Below are positions 47,024 to 59,200 of a stretch of DNA of 64,000 nt, in pieces (positions within the stretch are counted from its first letter, which is position 1; every line of letters starts with the position of its first letter). The notes under the pieces were generated by a model that saw only the letters and a list, made by a program, of their open reading frames with translations, did not search any database and was not told where the DNA came from. This DNA comes from Volvox africanus (Eukaryota; Chlorophyta; Chlorophyceae; Chlamydomonadales; Volvocaceae): assembly GCA_030268105.1 (NCBI GenBank), contig BSDZ01000089.1, positions 744,001 through 808,000 of the forward strand. Reading direction: 5' to 3'. The position numbers and the translations under genes were made by a program.

Positions 47024-48679
47024 TGTTGTGCTACGGTTCATTTCCCGCTGATGCGTAGGTCGATGTGACGCTACGAGGCGAAGTGCTGTTTTGATGAACG
47101 CATGAACGATCAATGCATATGAATGAACTTGCATGATATAAATGTATTCGTATACATTTATATATGCATTTGGCATGTCACCATTATCCATCGTGACATC
47201 GCATCATGGCAAATCCGCCTAGCATGCATGAAATCCCGAATCATTGAAGTGCGCATTATGCTCGTGCTACGAAACGATAAGTAATATTACTTGATATAAT
47301 ATTACTTCATTACAGCACACGTTGAGAGCGCCGCACCCGTCACGATACATGCCTTGCAACCGAATATCGTTATTCAGACCCTTGCATCATGTGAATGCCG
47401 GAAAGGCTTATATGTTGTTATACGTGAACATCGCCTATGTGCAGTAGGGTTGTCACACTTAGGATCGGCCTCCTAGTGTGAATCGTACGGCATCACGATG
47501 CTGCGAGTAAAACAGATGTTGTATCCTTCCTTCTTCAATCATGTATTAGCTCTGCACGTCTAGGTGTTAGCTGCGTGCGTACTAAGCTTACGAACAGCAA
47601 GGCAAGCCAATGCGAATAGTAGACAGCGGAAGACTCAATAGCAAGGAAAGATTCAACTTACAATGTTCTTCAGTTACAGAATTACAGTCTGCCGTCAGAC
47701 CCCGTGGGCAATGTTCATCACTCGGCTGCAGATGGAATTCTAGAATAGCTCAGGCCGAATATAAATGATTATATCGTATGTATGCGTATCGGATAGAGTT
47801 AAGTACTCGAATACTTGGTCCAAAGTTAGCGTCGCGCCGACTTCGGTCTTTAGGCGGCCGTCCTCGCACCTATCACGTCACGATACCGATGTGCAGTACA
47901 GGTCTCACTGGATTACGATCTCAAGTGTGAGTACCTTGGTAATACTGCTCTAAATATCGTGTCATTCGTGATATTATTGGATGCAACGCATGCAATATGC
48001 AAAGGTCCGAATATCGATATTCGGTTGCCGACCCAACCATCACGATCGTCGCATTCTTGCATACGCGTATGGTTTATGACACAGATGAGGTAATACTATT
48101 CAAAGTATTATTACGTGATATAATATGCCAATGGATAGATCGCGCATTAATTATCAGCCTCGAGTCAAACATGTTGACCGACAGCGCGATGTCGTGAATG
48201 ATGATGTGACATGCCTGATTAGCTAGATATACTCGAGTATATCATGCTAATATGATTGTATTATGCTTCATGATATCTGAATGCATTGCGGCCTTCATAA
48301 ATGTAAACGGTGATTGAATCACATACAACAACAGATGCAAGGACGGCTAAGTAAGACAAGACATTCGATACCGGAGAACACTCGTGTGTTCTACACTATT
48401 ATTGCTATACGCTCTTCTACTTAGCCTGAGCTAAGCCTGAACTTCGCTTATCACCGCCGTGTGATAATTCCTTGCTTCCGGCGCTGACGGCGATTACGTC
48501 CATTGCATCGCTTCGGTCTGTAAGATTGTAAGTTATATCTCTTCTTGTCCTGAAGTCTTCCGCTGTCTCTGTTTGCTCTCGCTTGCCTTGCTGTACTTGT
48601 ACCAAGTGCTCACGCATCGGTGTCGAAAGCCTTCAGACGCGCAGATACTTATGAGCAAACCCGAAGGAGAGGTACAACA
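47024..48679 (+). mobile_element. LTR family A, plus orientation, split by a nested solo LTR
   Basis: Starts TGTTGTGCTACGG at 47024 and ends GGTACAACA at 48679. Removing the insert and one target duplication (819 bp) leaves 837 bp, matching the 834-bp inverted copy at 48985-49818. Many short palindromes are shared with that copy, for example the AAGTAATATTACTT region near 47280. Confidence 0.9.
47517..48330 (-). mobile_element. Solo LTR, family B, with 5-bp target duplication
   Basis: An 814-bp insert with TGTTGTATCC...ATACAACA termini is flanked by ACAGA at 47512-47516 and again at 48331-48335. Its left part resembles family A read in the same direction (CAGCGGAAGACT, CTTACAAT), so orientation is minus. 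A 5-bp duplication is typical of Ty3/gypsy integration. Confidence 0.9.
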
Positions 48680-48984
48680 GGGGCCTCCGTCAACCATATC
48701 ATGCTCCTCCTCTGCTAACATATCCTTGTAGCTGCAGTCCATGCCGCTCCTGATCTGCGTGCTAAGCTGTGGTCTTGCACAGCCTCCGGGTTCCGCTTGA
48801 CTAGGTGTTGCATCCATGCTTGCATCGAAATATCTAGGGCAGCCGCAGCCCCACAATTTTTGCATGGTCATCAGGCATTGACTACAGCATGCTGAGGGTA
48901 TCTCGCCTGGTGCCCAGGTGGTCTTGTCCTCCTCCACGCCTGTTGGCTTTTGCATGAGTGGGGTGGGGGGTTCTAGTACGATAC
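48680..48984. other. 305-bp unique spacer between head-to-head LTRs
   Basis: It is flanked on both sides by the 3' ends (ACAACA) of opposite-facing family-A LTRs. A minus-strand frame is open throughout and crosses into the left LTR. There is no match within the window, and it could be a leftover element leader or captured host DNA. Confidence 0.5.
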
Positions 48985-49818
48985 TGTTGTACCTCTCCTT
49001 CGTGTTTGCTCATAAGTATCTGCGCGTCTGAAGGCTTTCGACACCGATGCGCGAGCACTTGCAAGTACAGCAAGGCAAGCGAGAGCAAACAGAGACAGCG
49101 GAAGACTTCAGGACAAGAAGAGATATAACTTACAATCTTACAGACCAAAGCGATGCAATGGACGTAGTCGCCGTCAACGCCGGAAGCAAGCAATCATCAC
49201 GCGGCGGTGATAAGCGAAGTTCAGGCTTAGCTCGGGCTAAGTAGAAGAGTGTATAGCAATAATAGTGTAGAACACACGAGTGTTCTCTGGTATCCAATGT
49301 CTTGTCTTACTTAGCCATCCTTGCATCTGTTATACTCGCAGCATCGCGATGCCGTACGATTCACAATAGGAGGCCGATCCTAAGTGTGACAGCCCTACTG
49401 CACATAGGCGATGTTCACGTATAACAACGTATAAGCCTTTCCGGCATTCGCATGATGCAAGGGTCCGAATAACGATATTCGGTTGCAAGGCATGTATCGT
49501 GATGGGTGCGGCGCTCTCAACGTGTGCTGTAATGAAGTAATATTATATCAAGTAATATTACTTATCGTTTCGTAGCACGAGCATAATGCGCACTTCAATG
49601 ATTCGGGATTTCATGCATGCTAGGCGGATTTGCCATGATGTGATGTTGCGATGGATAATGATGACATGCCAAATGCATATATAAATGTATACGAATACAT
49701 TTATATCATGCAAATTCATTCATATGCATTGATCGTTCATGCGTTCATCAAAACAGCACTTCGCCTTGTAGCGTCACATTGAGCTACGCATCGGCGGGAA
49801 ATGAACCGTAGCACAACA
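48985..49818 (-). mobile_element. LTR family A, 3' LTR of the minus-strand chromovirus
   Basis: An 834-bp LTR with TGTTGT...ACAACA termini on both strands. In element orientation it starts right after a purine-rich tract (GGGAGGGGGGATAAT, 49819-49833), the expected polypurine tract, which follows the chromodomain frame. That makes it the 3' LTR of the element to its right. Confidence 0.88.
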
Positions 49819-49877
49819 ATTATCCCCCCTCCCGTATGCAGCGTCCTCGCTGCTTCATACAGCATCGACTGCAGGGG

Positions 49878-52800
49878 TCATTGGGCTTGTGTGGCACATT
49901 TGCGGGCTTCTTCGAGCAGAGGCTTCATGTCCTGCGAGAAGTTGCGTGCCGGTTCCCACGAGTTGTGCTCGCTGGTATACCCTGTCCACTTGACCAAGTA
50001 CTCGTGTACTGTCTGCTTACATCAGTGTCGGCCCACACGACGCGCGTGATAATCTAACACCCGCTCCACATCGTAAAACTTCTGTTTACCAGCGATCCAG
50101 GTCTCGGGAACTGGTTCGATTGCTGTGGGGGCGTTAGCAGGCTCAGGGATGGGTTCCGTACCACGATAAGGACGGACAAGCGATACGTGAAACATGGGGT
50201 GAATGGTCATATCAGCGGGCAATGCAAGGTCCACAGCGACATTCCCGACCATGCGCACAACAGGATACGGACCAATCCAGCGGGGTAAGAGTTTTCGGGA
50301 TCCGTCGGCCAAGGAACGCAAGTTCTTGGTGCTATGCAACAGGAGTTGCCCTTCCGAAAACGTCACATCCTGCTTGGATTTGTTGTAGTATTCCGTCGTT
50401 CGTTGCTGCACCACGTCCAAACACGACTTCGTGTCTGTGATTCGGGACATAAAAGACTTGGCAAAAAGCTTAGCAGCAGGCACGTTCACTTCCAACTCAC
50501 GCCACACGGGTAGCGCGGGATGAAACCCATAGTTGAGAAAGAACGGACTTTTGCCTGTAGAGCGGTTAACAGCGTTGTTAAGCGTGAATTCTGCCGCAGT
50601 CAAAAACGTATCCCAAACGAGTGGTGTGCGACCAGCATAATTGCGCAACATATCACCCAACGTGCGTGTTTGTGCGTTCGGTTTGACCATCAGTCTGCGG
50701 GTGGTACGCTGTGCTCAGGTTGACGCGCATGCCAACTAGTTTGCAGGGTGCTTCCCAAAACTTAGACGTGAACTGCCCACCGCGGTCTGAGATCACGTTT
50801 TTGGGAACACCGTGTAACCGAACCACATTGTCGAAAAACAAGCATGCCGTTTGCTCAGCCGTGCAGGACGATGTACATGGTGCTAGGTAGACCATCTTAG
50901 TCAGGCGATCGACCATAACGAACACCGCATCATATCCCCCCTCAGTTTTGGGCAGCGCGACTATGAAGTCCATGGAAACACTTTCCCAAGGCGCATCCGG
51001 GACAGGCAACGGTTGCAACAACCCATGGCCCTTACCGGACAAAGCCTTATTGCACTGGCACAGACTGCATGTCTGTACGAAGTTCGCCGCATCTTTAGCC
51101 AAGCGAGGCCACCAGAAGGAACGTTGCACCAACTCGACCAACCGCTTGCTACCAGGGTGTCCTGCTAACGGGTCCTCGTGGAACCGCGCAAGGATATCAA
51201 AGCGTAGCACGTCGTCGTTCGGAACGACGATTTGCGTAGCTGCACCCTCAGTCCGTAGCCAAAGGCCATTCTGCTTGCGAAGGTATTCCACATTAGCCGG
51301 CTCCGAGAACCAGGCGTCTGCATTGTAGGCAACCTTCAACTGCTCCACGAGGTCCGTCACGATCGGCACCTCCTCGTTACGCGGTCACAAGACGGGTGCT
51401 GCCAAAATTGCAGCGTGTAGCAACGGATGTCGACTGAGAGCATTGGCAATATTAAGTTTACCAGAAATGTACTCCCAGGTGCAGTCGAACCTAGCTAGGT
51501 ATTCCATCCATCTAGCTTGACAGCGGTTCAATGTCGGAACGCTTTGCAAAAACGTTAGGGGCTTGTGGTCAGTCTTTAAAGTGAATGGGCGTCCCTCGAG
51601 GTAACAGCGCCATTCCTTTAAAGCATGCAGCACTGCCAGAAGCTCCTGTTCCCCGGTGGTGTAGCGAATCTCCGCACCAGAAAACTTCTTACTCGTGAAG
51701 GCGATCGGTCGTCCTTCCTGTAACAATACAGCGCCGCTTCCAAATACTGAGGCATCAGACACCACCTCAACACGAAACGGTAACGAGTAATCAGGGAATG
51801 CAAGGGTGACATCTTTGGCAACGGTTCGCTTGAGCTCTTCGAATGCCTGCTGACATTGCGACGTCCACGACTCGAGCGAAACGAAAACGCCTTTGCGAGT
51901 TAAGTTAGTAAGCGGGGCCGCAATGATGGAATATTTTTCAATGAACTTTCGGAAATAATTGGTCAAGCCAAGGAACTTACGCAGCTCCGTGAGGTTCTGA
52001 GGCGCGGGCCAATCGTGAACCACGGCGACCTTCCGCGGGTCCATCTTCACACCGGTGGCCGACACAATGTGGCCCAAATATTCCACCTGAGGCTGCGCCC
52101 AAAAGCATTTGGCGCGTTTAGCAAACAATTGCTCCCGCCTCATAACGTCGAGCACGAGCCGAAGATGCTCCAAGTGCTCCTCGCACGTCTTAGAGTAAAC
52201 CAAGATGTCATCCAGGTAGCAAACAACGAACCTGTCGATAAACGGCCTAAACATTCGGTCCATGACCGCCTGAAACGTCGCAGGGGCATTAGTCAACCCA
52301 AACGATAGGACCGTATACTCGAAGTGACCGAAGGGCGTCCGAAAAGCGGTTTTCGGGATATCAGAGGCAGCGATGCGAATCTGATTATAGCCCTGTTGTA
52401 AGTCAATCGAGGAAAAATAAGCCGAGCCCTTCAGCTTATCCAACAGGTCGTCAACGCGTGGCAAAGGGTAGCGATTCTTCACCGTGCTCGCATTCAACCC
52501 CCGATAATCAATGCACATGCGCAAGGTCCCATCCTTCTTACCGACAAACAAAATCGGAGCAGAATACGGGGATGTGCTGAGGCGTATCATACCCTTCGCG
52601 AGCAAATCCGTCACCTGGCGCTTTACCTCATCTAGCTCCAATGGACTCAACCTGTACATTGGCTGGGCCGTAGGTTGCGCTCCAGGCATGAGAGGGATTG
52701 TGTGATCAACAGGACGCATAGGTGGCAGCCCAGGGATATCTTTGAAGACGTCCTCATACTGCGACAGTAGGGCCTCAACCTCAGGATCCGTAGTAATCTG

Positions 52801-53853
52801 CGCGGTGGTGGCACTGCAGCTCACCCGTGGCCTCAAGAGCAGTCCGTGGGCACCCTTCCGTAACAAACGGACGGCTTCCTCACGCCCGACTAGCTCTGCG
52901 ATTCGCGTGGCCATTGCGGTCACAGCGAAATTAACCATAGGCACCGCCTTAGGTTTGCCCCCCTCTGGTGTGACATGTTCGAACATCAGGAAAGGTACCT
53001 TTATCGACAGAGTACCCTTGCACATATGCAGGGTTGCGGTCTCCATGTCGATGCGCGCGCGGTACTGTCGTAATGTCGCAGACCCCATTATGTACGGTGC
53101 AGTCTCTGCCAAGCCCTGCAGCACATACGGCCGGGTCACAACACGCAAAGGGCCTAACGATAGGCTAAGGGTGATCCTGCCCACGATGGGATGCTTACCC
53201 CCGTCAGCAAGGGTAACCTGTGGACAATCAGACGACTCTGGGGTCAACCCCAGCGCATTCACCTCTGCGACAGAGATGAAGTCGTCGCTGGCACCGGTGT
53301 CAACGAGTGCCTTCAGAGTACGGCCATTCAAACCGATCTGAACCACCGGGACACGGTTATCTACGAGCGATTGCCCAGCAGATAACGTCAGTGCACTTAG
53401 GGCGGGTCCGTAACTTACGGCACCCTCATCAGGAGCTTCGTACCAAACGTCAACCGAGTAGGATGTCCCTGGCCACGGAGCCAGCATACCTTCCCGATCC
53501 ACACCATTAAACAAAATGGTGCCCGGCTCGAACTGGTGGACACACCGCATACCCCTTAACGATGCCTCTGCCTTGCGCTGACAGAAAGCAGGGAGTAATA
53601 CACATGCGGCGGTGCCTGGATATTGACGCCTACATCTCCTGTATACGGCCAACTGTTCCGACATCTCACGCAGAGATGAGGGGATGAACAAAACCACGTG
53701 GTTAGACAGATCGATAGACGACAGGGGACGGCGTGGTGTAAACAAATTACACAACGGATCGAAGCAGAGAAGTCCCGTACGTCTGTCAAGCGTGATGCGT
53801 CGCGCAATGACTCGCTTGATGTGTCTAAGTACGCAAGGCAACAATGCCTTCAT
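49878..53853 (-). pseudogene. Ty3/gypsy chromovirus pol: protease, RT, RNase H, integrase, chromodomain (decayed)
   Basis: In reading order (minus): aspartic protease with VDTGASDD (about 53290), RT with YLDD (about 52207-52218) and [11 protein letters not shown], RNase H with VSDAS, ending near 51388. Integrase follows, with the H/H/C/C finger (HEDPLAGHPG...CSLCQ), the DDE residues (MDFI, SDRGGQFTS, QTER), then PWKGP-like and chromodomain sequence (VERVLDYH...YLVKWTGY..HNSWEP). Breaks: an in-frame TGA at 51385-51387 between RNase H and integrase, a one-base frameshift near 50665, and an in-frame TGA at 50022-50024 inside the chromodomain. The chromodomain tail ends at 49878. This is an inactive copy; the chromodomain would have targeted integration to marked chromatin. 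Confidence 0.92.
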
Positions 53854-53937
53854 GGCTGGCCGTAAGGATGACCACCGACCACGTGTTAGTTCAGAAATCC
53901 CGGTTGGTGCCCCCTCCGCAGGAACCCGGGCAAGCCC

Positions 53938-55355
53938 CTATTTTGGCTGAGGTACAAACGGCGGCAGTAACGGGCAATCCTTCGTAGGATGACTCTCCGC
54001 GCACTGTAGACAAACATTGGCCGCTTTCCGACGCTCGAACTTGGAAGGATTGCAATTCCATTTTGGCATAAACGAGTCATCCGTGCGAGTCCGCTTCGGA
54101 TTGGGGTCAGAGCGCTGTGCGGCTGCCGACGACGGCGCGCCCCCACGCTTCCTGCCCTTAGCTGGGTCCGAGCTTGGACCTGCTCCTCCTGACCCGTGGA
54201 CACCTGAGCTAGCACCCCCTCGCGCCTTGCGTTGCCGGCTGCTACGTCGCATCATGGCAATAGGCGCGGGGCGGGTAGCTCCAAGTTCCTGGTCCAGAGC
54301 TACAGCTTCCCCAAGCGGATCCTGCACTTGCACGGTATTTGCACGAGGGGCAGACTTGACTTCTTCCTCACCGGCAAGGAGTCGTATCTCCGTACCCTTA
54401 GCAAATGTGACCAAGGCATCGTACGACTTGAACGGCACCCCAGACAAGTCAGTAGCGCACCATTTAGCCAAAAGTTTCATCAGGCCTCGCTTAAACCAAA
54501 AGACACGCTCGGTCTCGGTGAGATCAGCAATGGGGGTCACTAGTGCTTCGAAGCGTGACTGGTACGCAGGTACATTTTCACCCCGACGCATGTGGTAGCT
54601 ACCGGCCACCAAAACCTTACGAGCCTCCACATCACGTGCTTGCACCTCAGTAGCGAACCATGCTAGCAGAGCGGAAATCAACTCGTCAAAAGTATATTTG
54701 ATCCAGGCGGTGGTCCATTCACGATACCAGTCCTTCGCTGAGCCCTCGAGGGTGTTACCAACAAAGAGACACCTGATACCATCATTATCGCCACCATGAA
54801 CAGCCTGGAGATACTTTTTAGCGTCACGCACGTACGCACGAGTTGCATCGGCTATGCTAGGTCCTGGTGTCTTTTCAGTCAGCGAGATATTAAGCCTAGG
54901 AACGGGAATTGTCAATCTCATTACCTCAGGGATGGCAGCGTGCCCTTGCGATTGAGGTAATGGCAGAACCCGTGGTCCAGCAGTGTTGTCCATATTCGTA
55001 TTAACTGCTGAATGCAGCACAATTAAGTGGGCAGGGGTCTGAAGGACAAGGGGCTCTTGAATGGCTCGCGTGCCAACAGTTTCAAGACCTCTATCCTGAG
55101 CTCTAGCTCAGGGATGGCAGCGTGCCCTTACGATTGAGGTAATGGCAGAACCCGTGGTCCAGCAGTGTTGTCCATATTCGTATTAACTGCTGAATGCAGC
55201 ACAATTAAGTGGGCAGGGGTCTGAAGGACAAGGGGCTCTTGAACGGCTCGCGTGCCAACAGTTTCAAGACCTCTATCCTGAGCTCTAGCAGCCACAACAG
55301 ACTCGGGTTGGCTTGCTAAGCTAGTGAGCGGTGTATCGTCGTGTTCCGTAGACAT
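53938..55355 (-). pseudogene. Chromovirus gag, broken by a tandem duplication
   Basis: The 3' part (53938 to about 55020) is a retrotransposon gag: a conserved capsid-like region (GSAKDWYREW, WFATEVQARD, FKRGL) and a zinc knuckle spaced CX2CX3HX4C, one residue short of the usual CX2CX4HX4C. The natural start appears to be at 55355. A 182-bp tandem duplication and a stop at 55128-55130 now separate that start from the rest. Confidence 0.85.
54925..55288. repeat. 182-bp tandem duplication (two copies)
   Basis: Copies at 54925-55106 and 55107-55288 differ at only a few positions. The unit length is not a multiple of three. One difference turns a CAA codon of gag (minus strand) into TAA in the right-hand copy. 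Confidence 0.9.
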
Positions 55356-56292
55356 GGGACGCGAAGCAATACCCTAGGTTTGCGTAATAGAAGCCGACTT
55401 CTATCACAAAGGCAAGAGTACAAAGCAAGCGGTGAGCCTACCGACAGTACTCTTGAGTAGATTCAGCAAACGCAGCAAGTACTGGCCCAGCTGAGTCCGA
55501 ATCTTCAGTCATGCACCGATGACGGCGTGACAATTCTGGTTAAAGAGCGGTTAGGAAACGACAGTTCCAACAGCTGCTGATTCGCATGAATGACAGTTGA
55601 TCGTTGCTGGATCCAAGAGCCGTACGTTTCAGTGATCTCTTGCTGTTACCTAAGGCGAAGACTTCCCGTTGGAAGCGCTTCGCCTGGTCACAATATAGAC
55701 TGTTCGGAATTGAGCCATTGTAACAATAATATATACAGACTCTTACAGTAGTTCACATTCCGCACATCTGCCCAGGCCGCCAATAGATCAGCCTAATAAA
55801 GGCACTATCAGGACTGATCACCCTGATTAGCTGCCAATAGAACTCCGCGACGGAGCTTGGAGGAGTAGGTAACTGCGCGGCGCGACGCCCCTTCACCGAC
55901 AGAGCTAGGAACAGGTAGCGCAGTCTCGCCTCAGGGCCGGGCTGTGAGGCCAGTGTCTAGTGTAGTTGCCCGAGCTACAGCTAGCACACTGCTGCGCCAG
56001 CCTCACATACACCCACTACCAGGCGAAGCCAAGCCATCGTGTCCTCACGCGAACGGGCTCGGGCTTCAGGCGTTTGTGTGGAGCTGCAGATCTACACATT
56101 CCGCTTCTTTCTTCGGACAGCATCTACACCGCGACGGTAGGAGCGCGCGACGCCTCTGGGTGCTTCCGATATCAAGGGACTTGGCCAGTCTCATCGCCGC
56201 GACGGCAAGCGCGCCTCTACGGTGTCGCTAACGTTGGGTCATCATCCCGAGGAATTCTTTTCTTCAACACCTAGTAACGAAGTTCCCCGCTC
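55356..56292. other. Junction between the two Ty3-like elements
   Basis: It should hold the leader and 5' LTR of the minus-strand chromovirus and the 5' end of the plus-strand element. No copy of LTR family A is present (no TGTTGTGC or ACAACA), so the chromovirus has lost its 5' LTR or carries an unrelated one. A possible LTR-like start (TGTTCGGAATT) occurs near 55700. No coding exon of a host gene was seen. Confidence 0.45.
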
Positions 56293-59200
56293 ATGGACAC
56301 GAGACCGACATCTGCGCGGACGAGTGAGGACGGTTTCGGCTCCGCACGCATGGAGCGTGAGCCATCACCCACGGACCCACGACAGTGGCGTCTCACACAA
56401 GGACATTGGCGCAGCAACGCCCTAGCCGCCGGGGCCCATCTGGAAGCCGGCCGCTACACTCCCCGCGGGACGGCATCGACCGGAGCACCAACAGCCTCGG
56501 GGGGATCCATCTCTTTTCGGCGCCCTGGCTCTGACACGGAGGCCTCGCCCAGCCCACGCCTGGACGGCCCGCCGGCGCGCCTTTTCCTCTCGGGGCTGCA
56601 GGGAGCTGGCATCCCCGGTAGCCGCGCCCCTTCCTCGGGCAGATCCGTCTCTCCCGTGCTCTCCGAAGGTGGGTGGCAAGGCGTGTCTGTAAGCGCTGGT
56701 CAGGATACTCGCTCTGGGCCCCAGGGGCCACCTTCCCCCCCCAGGGCGGGCGACCGCGCCGTCGCAGCGGGCGGTCATGGCAGCGGTGGCGGTGACGGCG
56801 CAGAAGCAGCGCTCGGCGGCGCGGCAACTAGTGCCCCAGCGGCCATGGGCCCGCACTTGCCCACGGCTGCAGGCCCCGACACGCCTGCGGCCGCTACATC
56901 AGTGGCCACTGCGCCGGCTACGGCACATGAGCATACGCGGCCGTCTCACCCAGGCGGCGGCGATGCCAGGAGCCCACGCGGCGCTGACGCCCCAAGCTGG
57001 GACCCATGGGGCGGTTTCTGGGGTGCTCCCCCTGCGGAGCACCCCGCCTGGGACCATGATGGATACCGAGGCCGCCGTTTTGTACCATCGGGCGGTGGAG
57101 ATGATGGAGTGCTGACGCCCGCCACTGAGTATCATTCCGCGTTGGGGGATGGACCGGGAGGGTCTGGGCCACCAACGCGCTCACTTAGGCGGGGTGTGCG
57201 AACTGAGGGGGTCCTATCAGGGAGGCAAGGCTTAGGGGGTGCTTCGCAGATGGGAGCTGTCCCACTGCCAGCCGAGGCGGATCAGCGGCAGCCTAGGGCG
57301 CCAGCACCACTTGAGGCCCCGTGCTGGGAATCAATGCACTTCACCACTGATGCATTTGCCCCGCCAGACCCGCTTCCGCCCCCTGTGCTTTGGTCGCTCG
57401 CACAAGTGGACTATGTTGCTATGGCTGTAGAGCGCCGGTACTCCCTCCGCGGCATATTAGCGCACTCTCTCCTGTCTCAGATAGGGGAGACACCAGACTC
57501 GGGCACGCTGCGGTGAGCTCCCGGCAGCTCCGACGCAGACCCGCCTGTCTGGACCGCCACCCATCTCATGTCGTTCCTCCCCGCCGTTGCCCGCTTTCTT
57601 GGCTGCCCCGTGCAGATGGTCCGCTGGGAGGAGCTTTATGCGAGCCTGGAGGACAGGCTGCAGCCGCGCCCGCCGCCTGCCCCGCTGCAGCCCAGCAGGC
57701 CGCCGCTGCAGCCGCGACCGCCCCGCTACCCGGCTCCTGCACCCCCCTCAGCGGGTCCTGCGGCGGTTGCTCCTGCCGCGCCGGTGGCCTCCGCCTTATA
57801 TGCCCCGGGCACGCCCCCGCCCGATCCTCCTCAGCCTCCACGCGGGCCGCCTGGGTACCCGCCGGGCGAGCCACCCGCTCCACTTCCGCCCCACTCCACT
57901 CCATCACCTCCGATCCACCCGGCTCTGGGCTCGCCTGATGAGTGCTCCGCGCCCCATGCCACTGGCGTTGTGAACCTTGTGGGCGACCCGCAGCCCCGCC
58001 AGCCCAGCTGGATCGTGGCGCCCATCTCGCCACACTGGATACCTATGAAAGGCGCTAGGGACTACGCACGGGCCTACGACGGGGCATCCGATGGTTTCAC
58101 GGCCTTTAAGTCCCATGCGCTGAGCTATGCTGAATGCGCCCTGTACCCGCTGACCTACGAGAAGCGACAGGGTGCTGACTACTCGGAGGTCCTGCGCAAG
58201 TTGGTCTCTGACATTCTTCCTGTCAACACGCCCCTCCGGAGCACATACACTCCTGAGGAGCTGGGCCGCGTGGTGGATCGTCACTACGCGCACTACATCG
58301 CACACGGTGGGGTGCATGCGGAGTACCGGGGGCAGCGGGCTGCCGGAGGCGGCCAGGACCTCATCGCGTTCTGGCTAAAGGAGGTGCAGGCGCGTGTTCT
58401 CCCGAATGCGCAACGCCTGCAAAAGGACTTCGACCAGTGGGCCTACCCCACCGGCGTGGAGCCCAACCTTGCGGTCCAGGGCTTCAATAACAAGTTTGAC
58501 CAGCTGGACGCCCAGCTGTACCCGGAGGTTCGCAAGGCCCAACGGTTCTTCGACGCTGCGATTGCAGCACTTGCGGGGCATGACTTCCTGGTCCGGCGCA
58601 AGGAGGACATTCTCACGTAGGACAAATGGAATGCGCTGACGATGGAGCAAGCTCTGCGGTTCCTAAACGCCATGGTCAACGCCAAGGGTTCGGAGGGCCT
58701 GCTGCCACGCAGCACAGGCGGCACTGGCGGCGGGGGATCGTGGGGAAATGCTGGCGGTGGAGCTGCCAGCAGTGCTGGTGGCACCACCACCGGTGGCAGT
58801 GGCGGCGGTGGCGGCAGTCGCAACAAGATCATCACGGTGCCTGCACACGTGCTAGCGCCCGCCAAGGGCAAGGGTGGAAAAGCAGGCGGTGGCGGCGGCA
58901 GCCCGCCCACCCCACCTGCGGGGAGCGGTGTCAGCACTGAGGCTGCCGCCAAAGCTGACGTGGTCTGCCGTGAAGGTCAGTGGCAGGCGCATCAGCACAA
59001 GACTTGTAGGTTGCATGTCCTCGCACGGACGCCGCACACCCAGGCGGCGTGCAAGGTCTCGGCATCACGGATCTCCACAGACCCCCAGGGGTTGTTCCGT
59101 GACATGTGCCGCAAGTTACAGGAGGCGCAGCAGGCGGGACAGGTGCCGCGGGATCTCTCTGGCAGCGTCGTGCAGGCGCAGCAGTTCTTGGCTAGGGCGG

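Noticed and set aside
46994..49818. DNA transposon with terminal inverted repeats
   Set aside because: The inverted arms have TG..CA LTR ends, and one sits next to a polypurine tract and a pol gene, so they are LTRs in opposite orientation.
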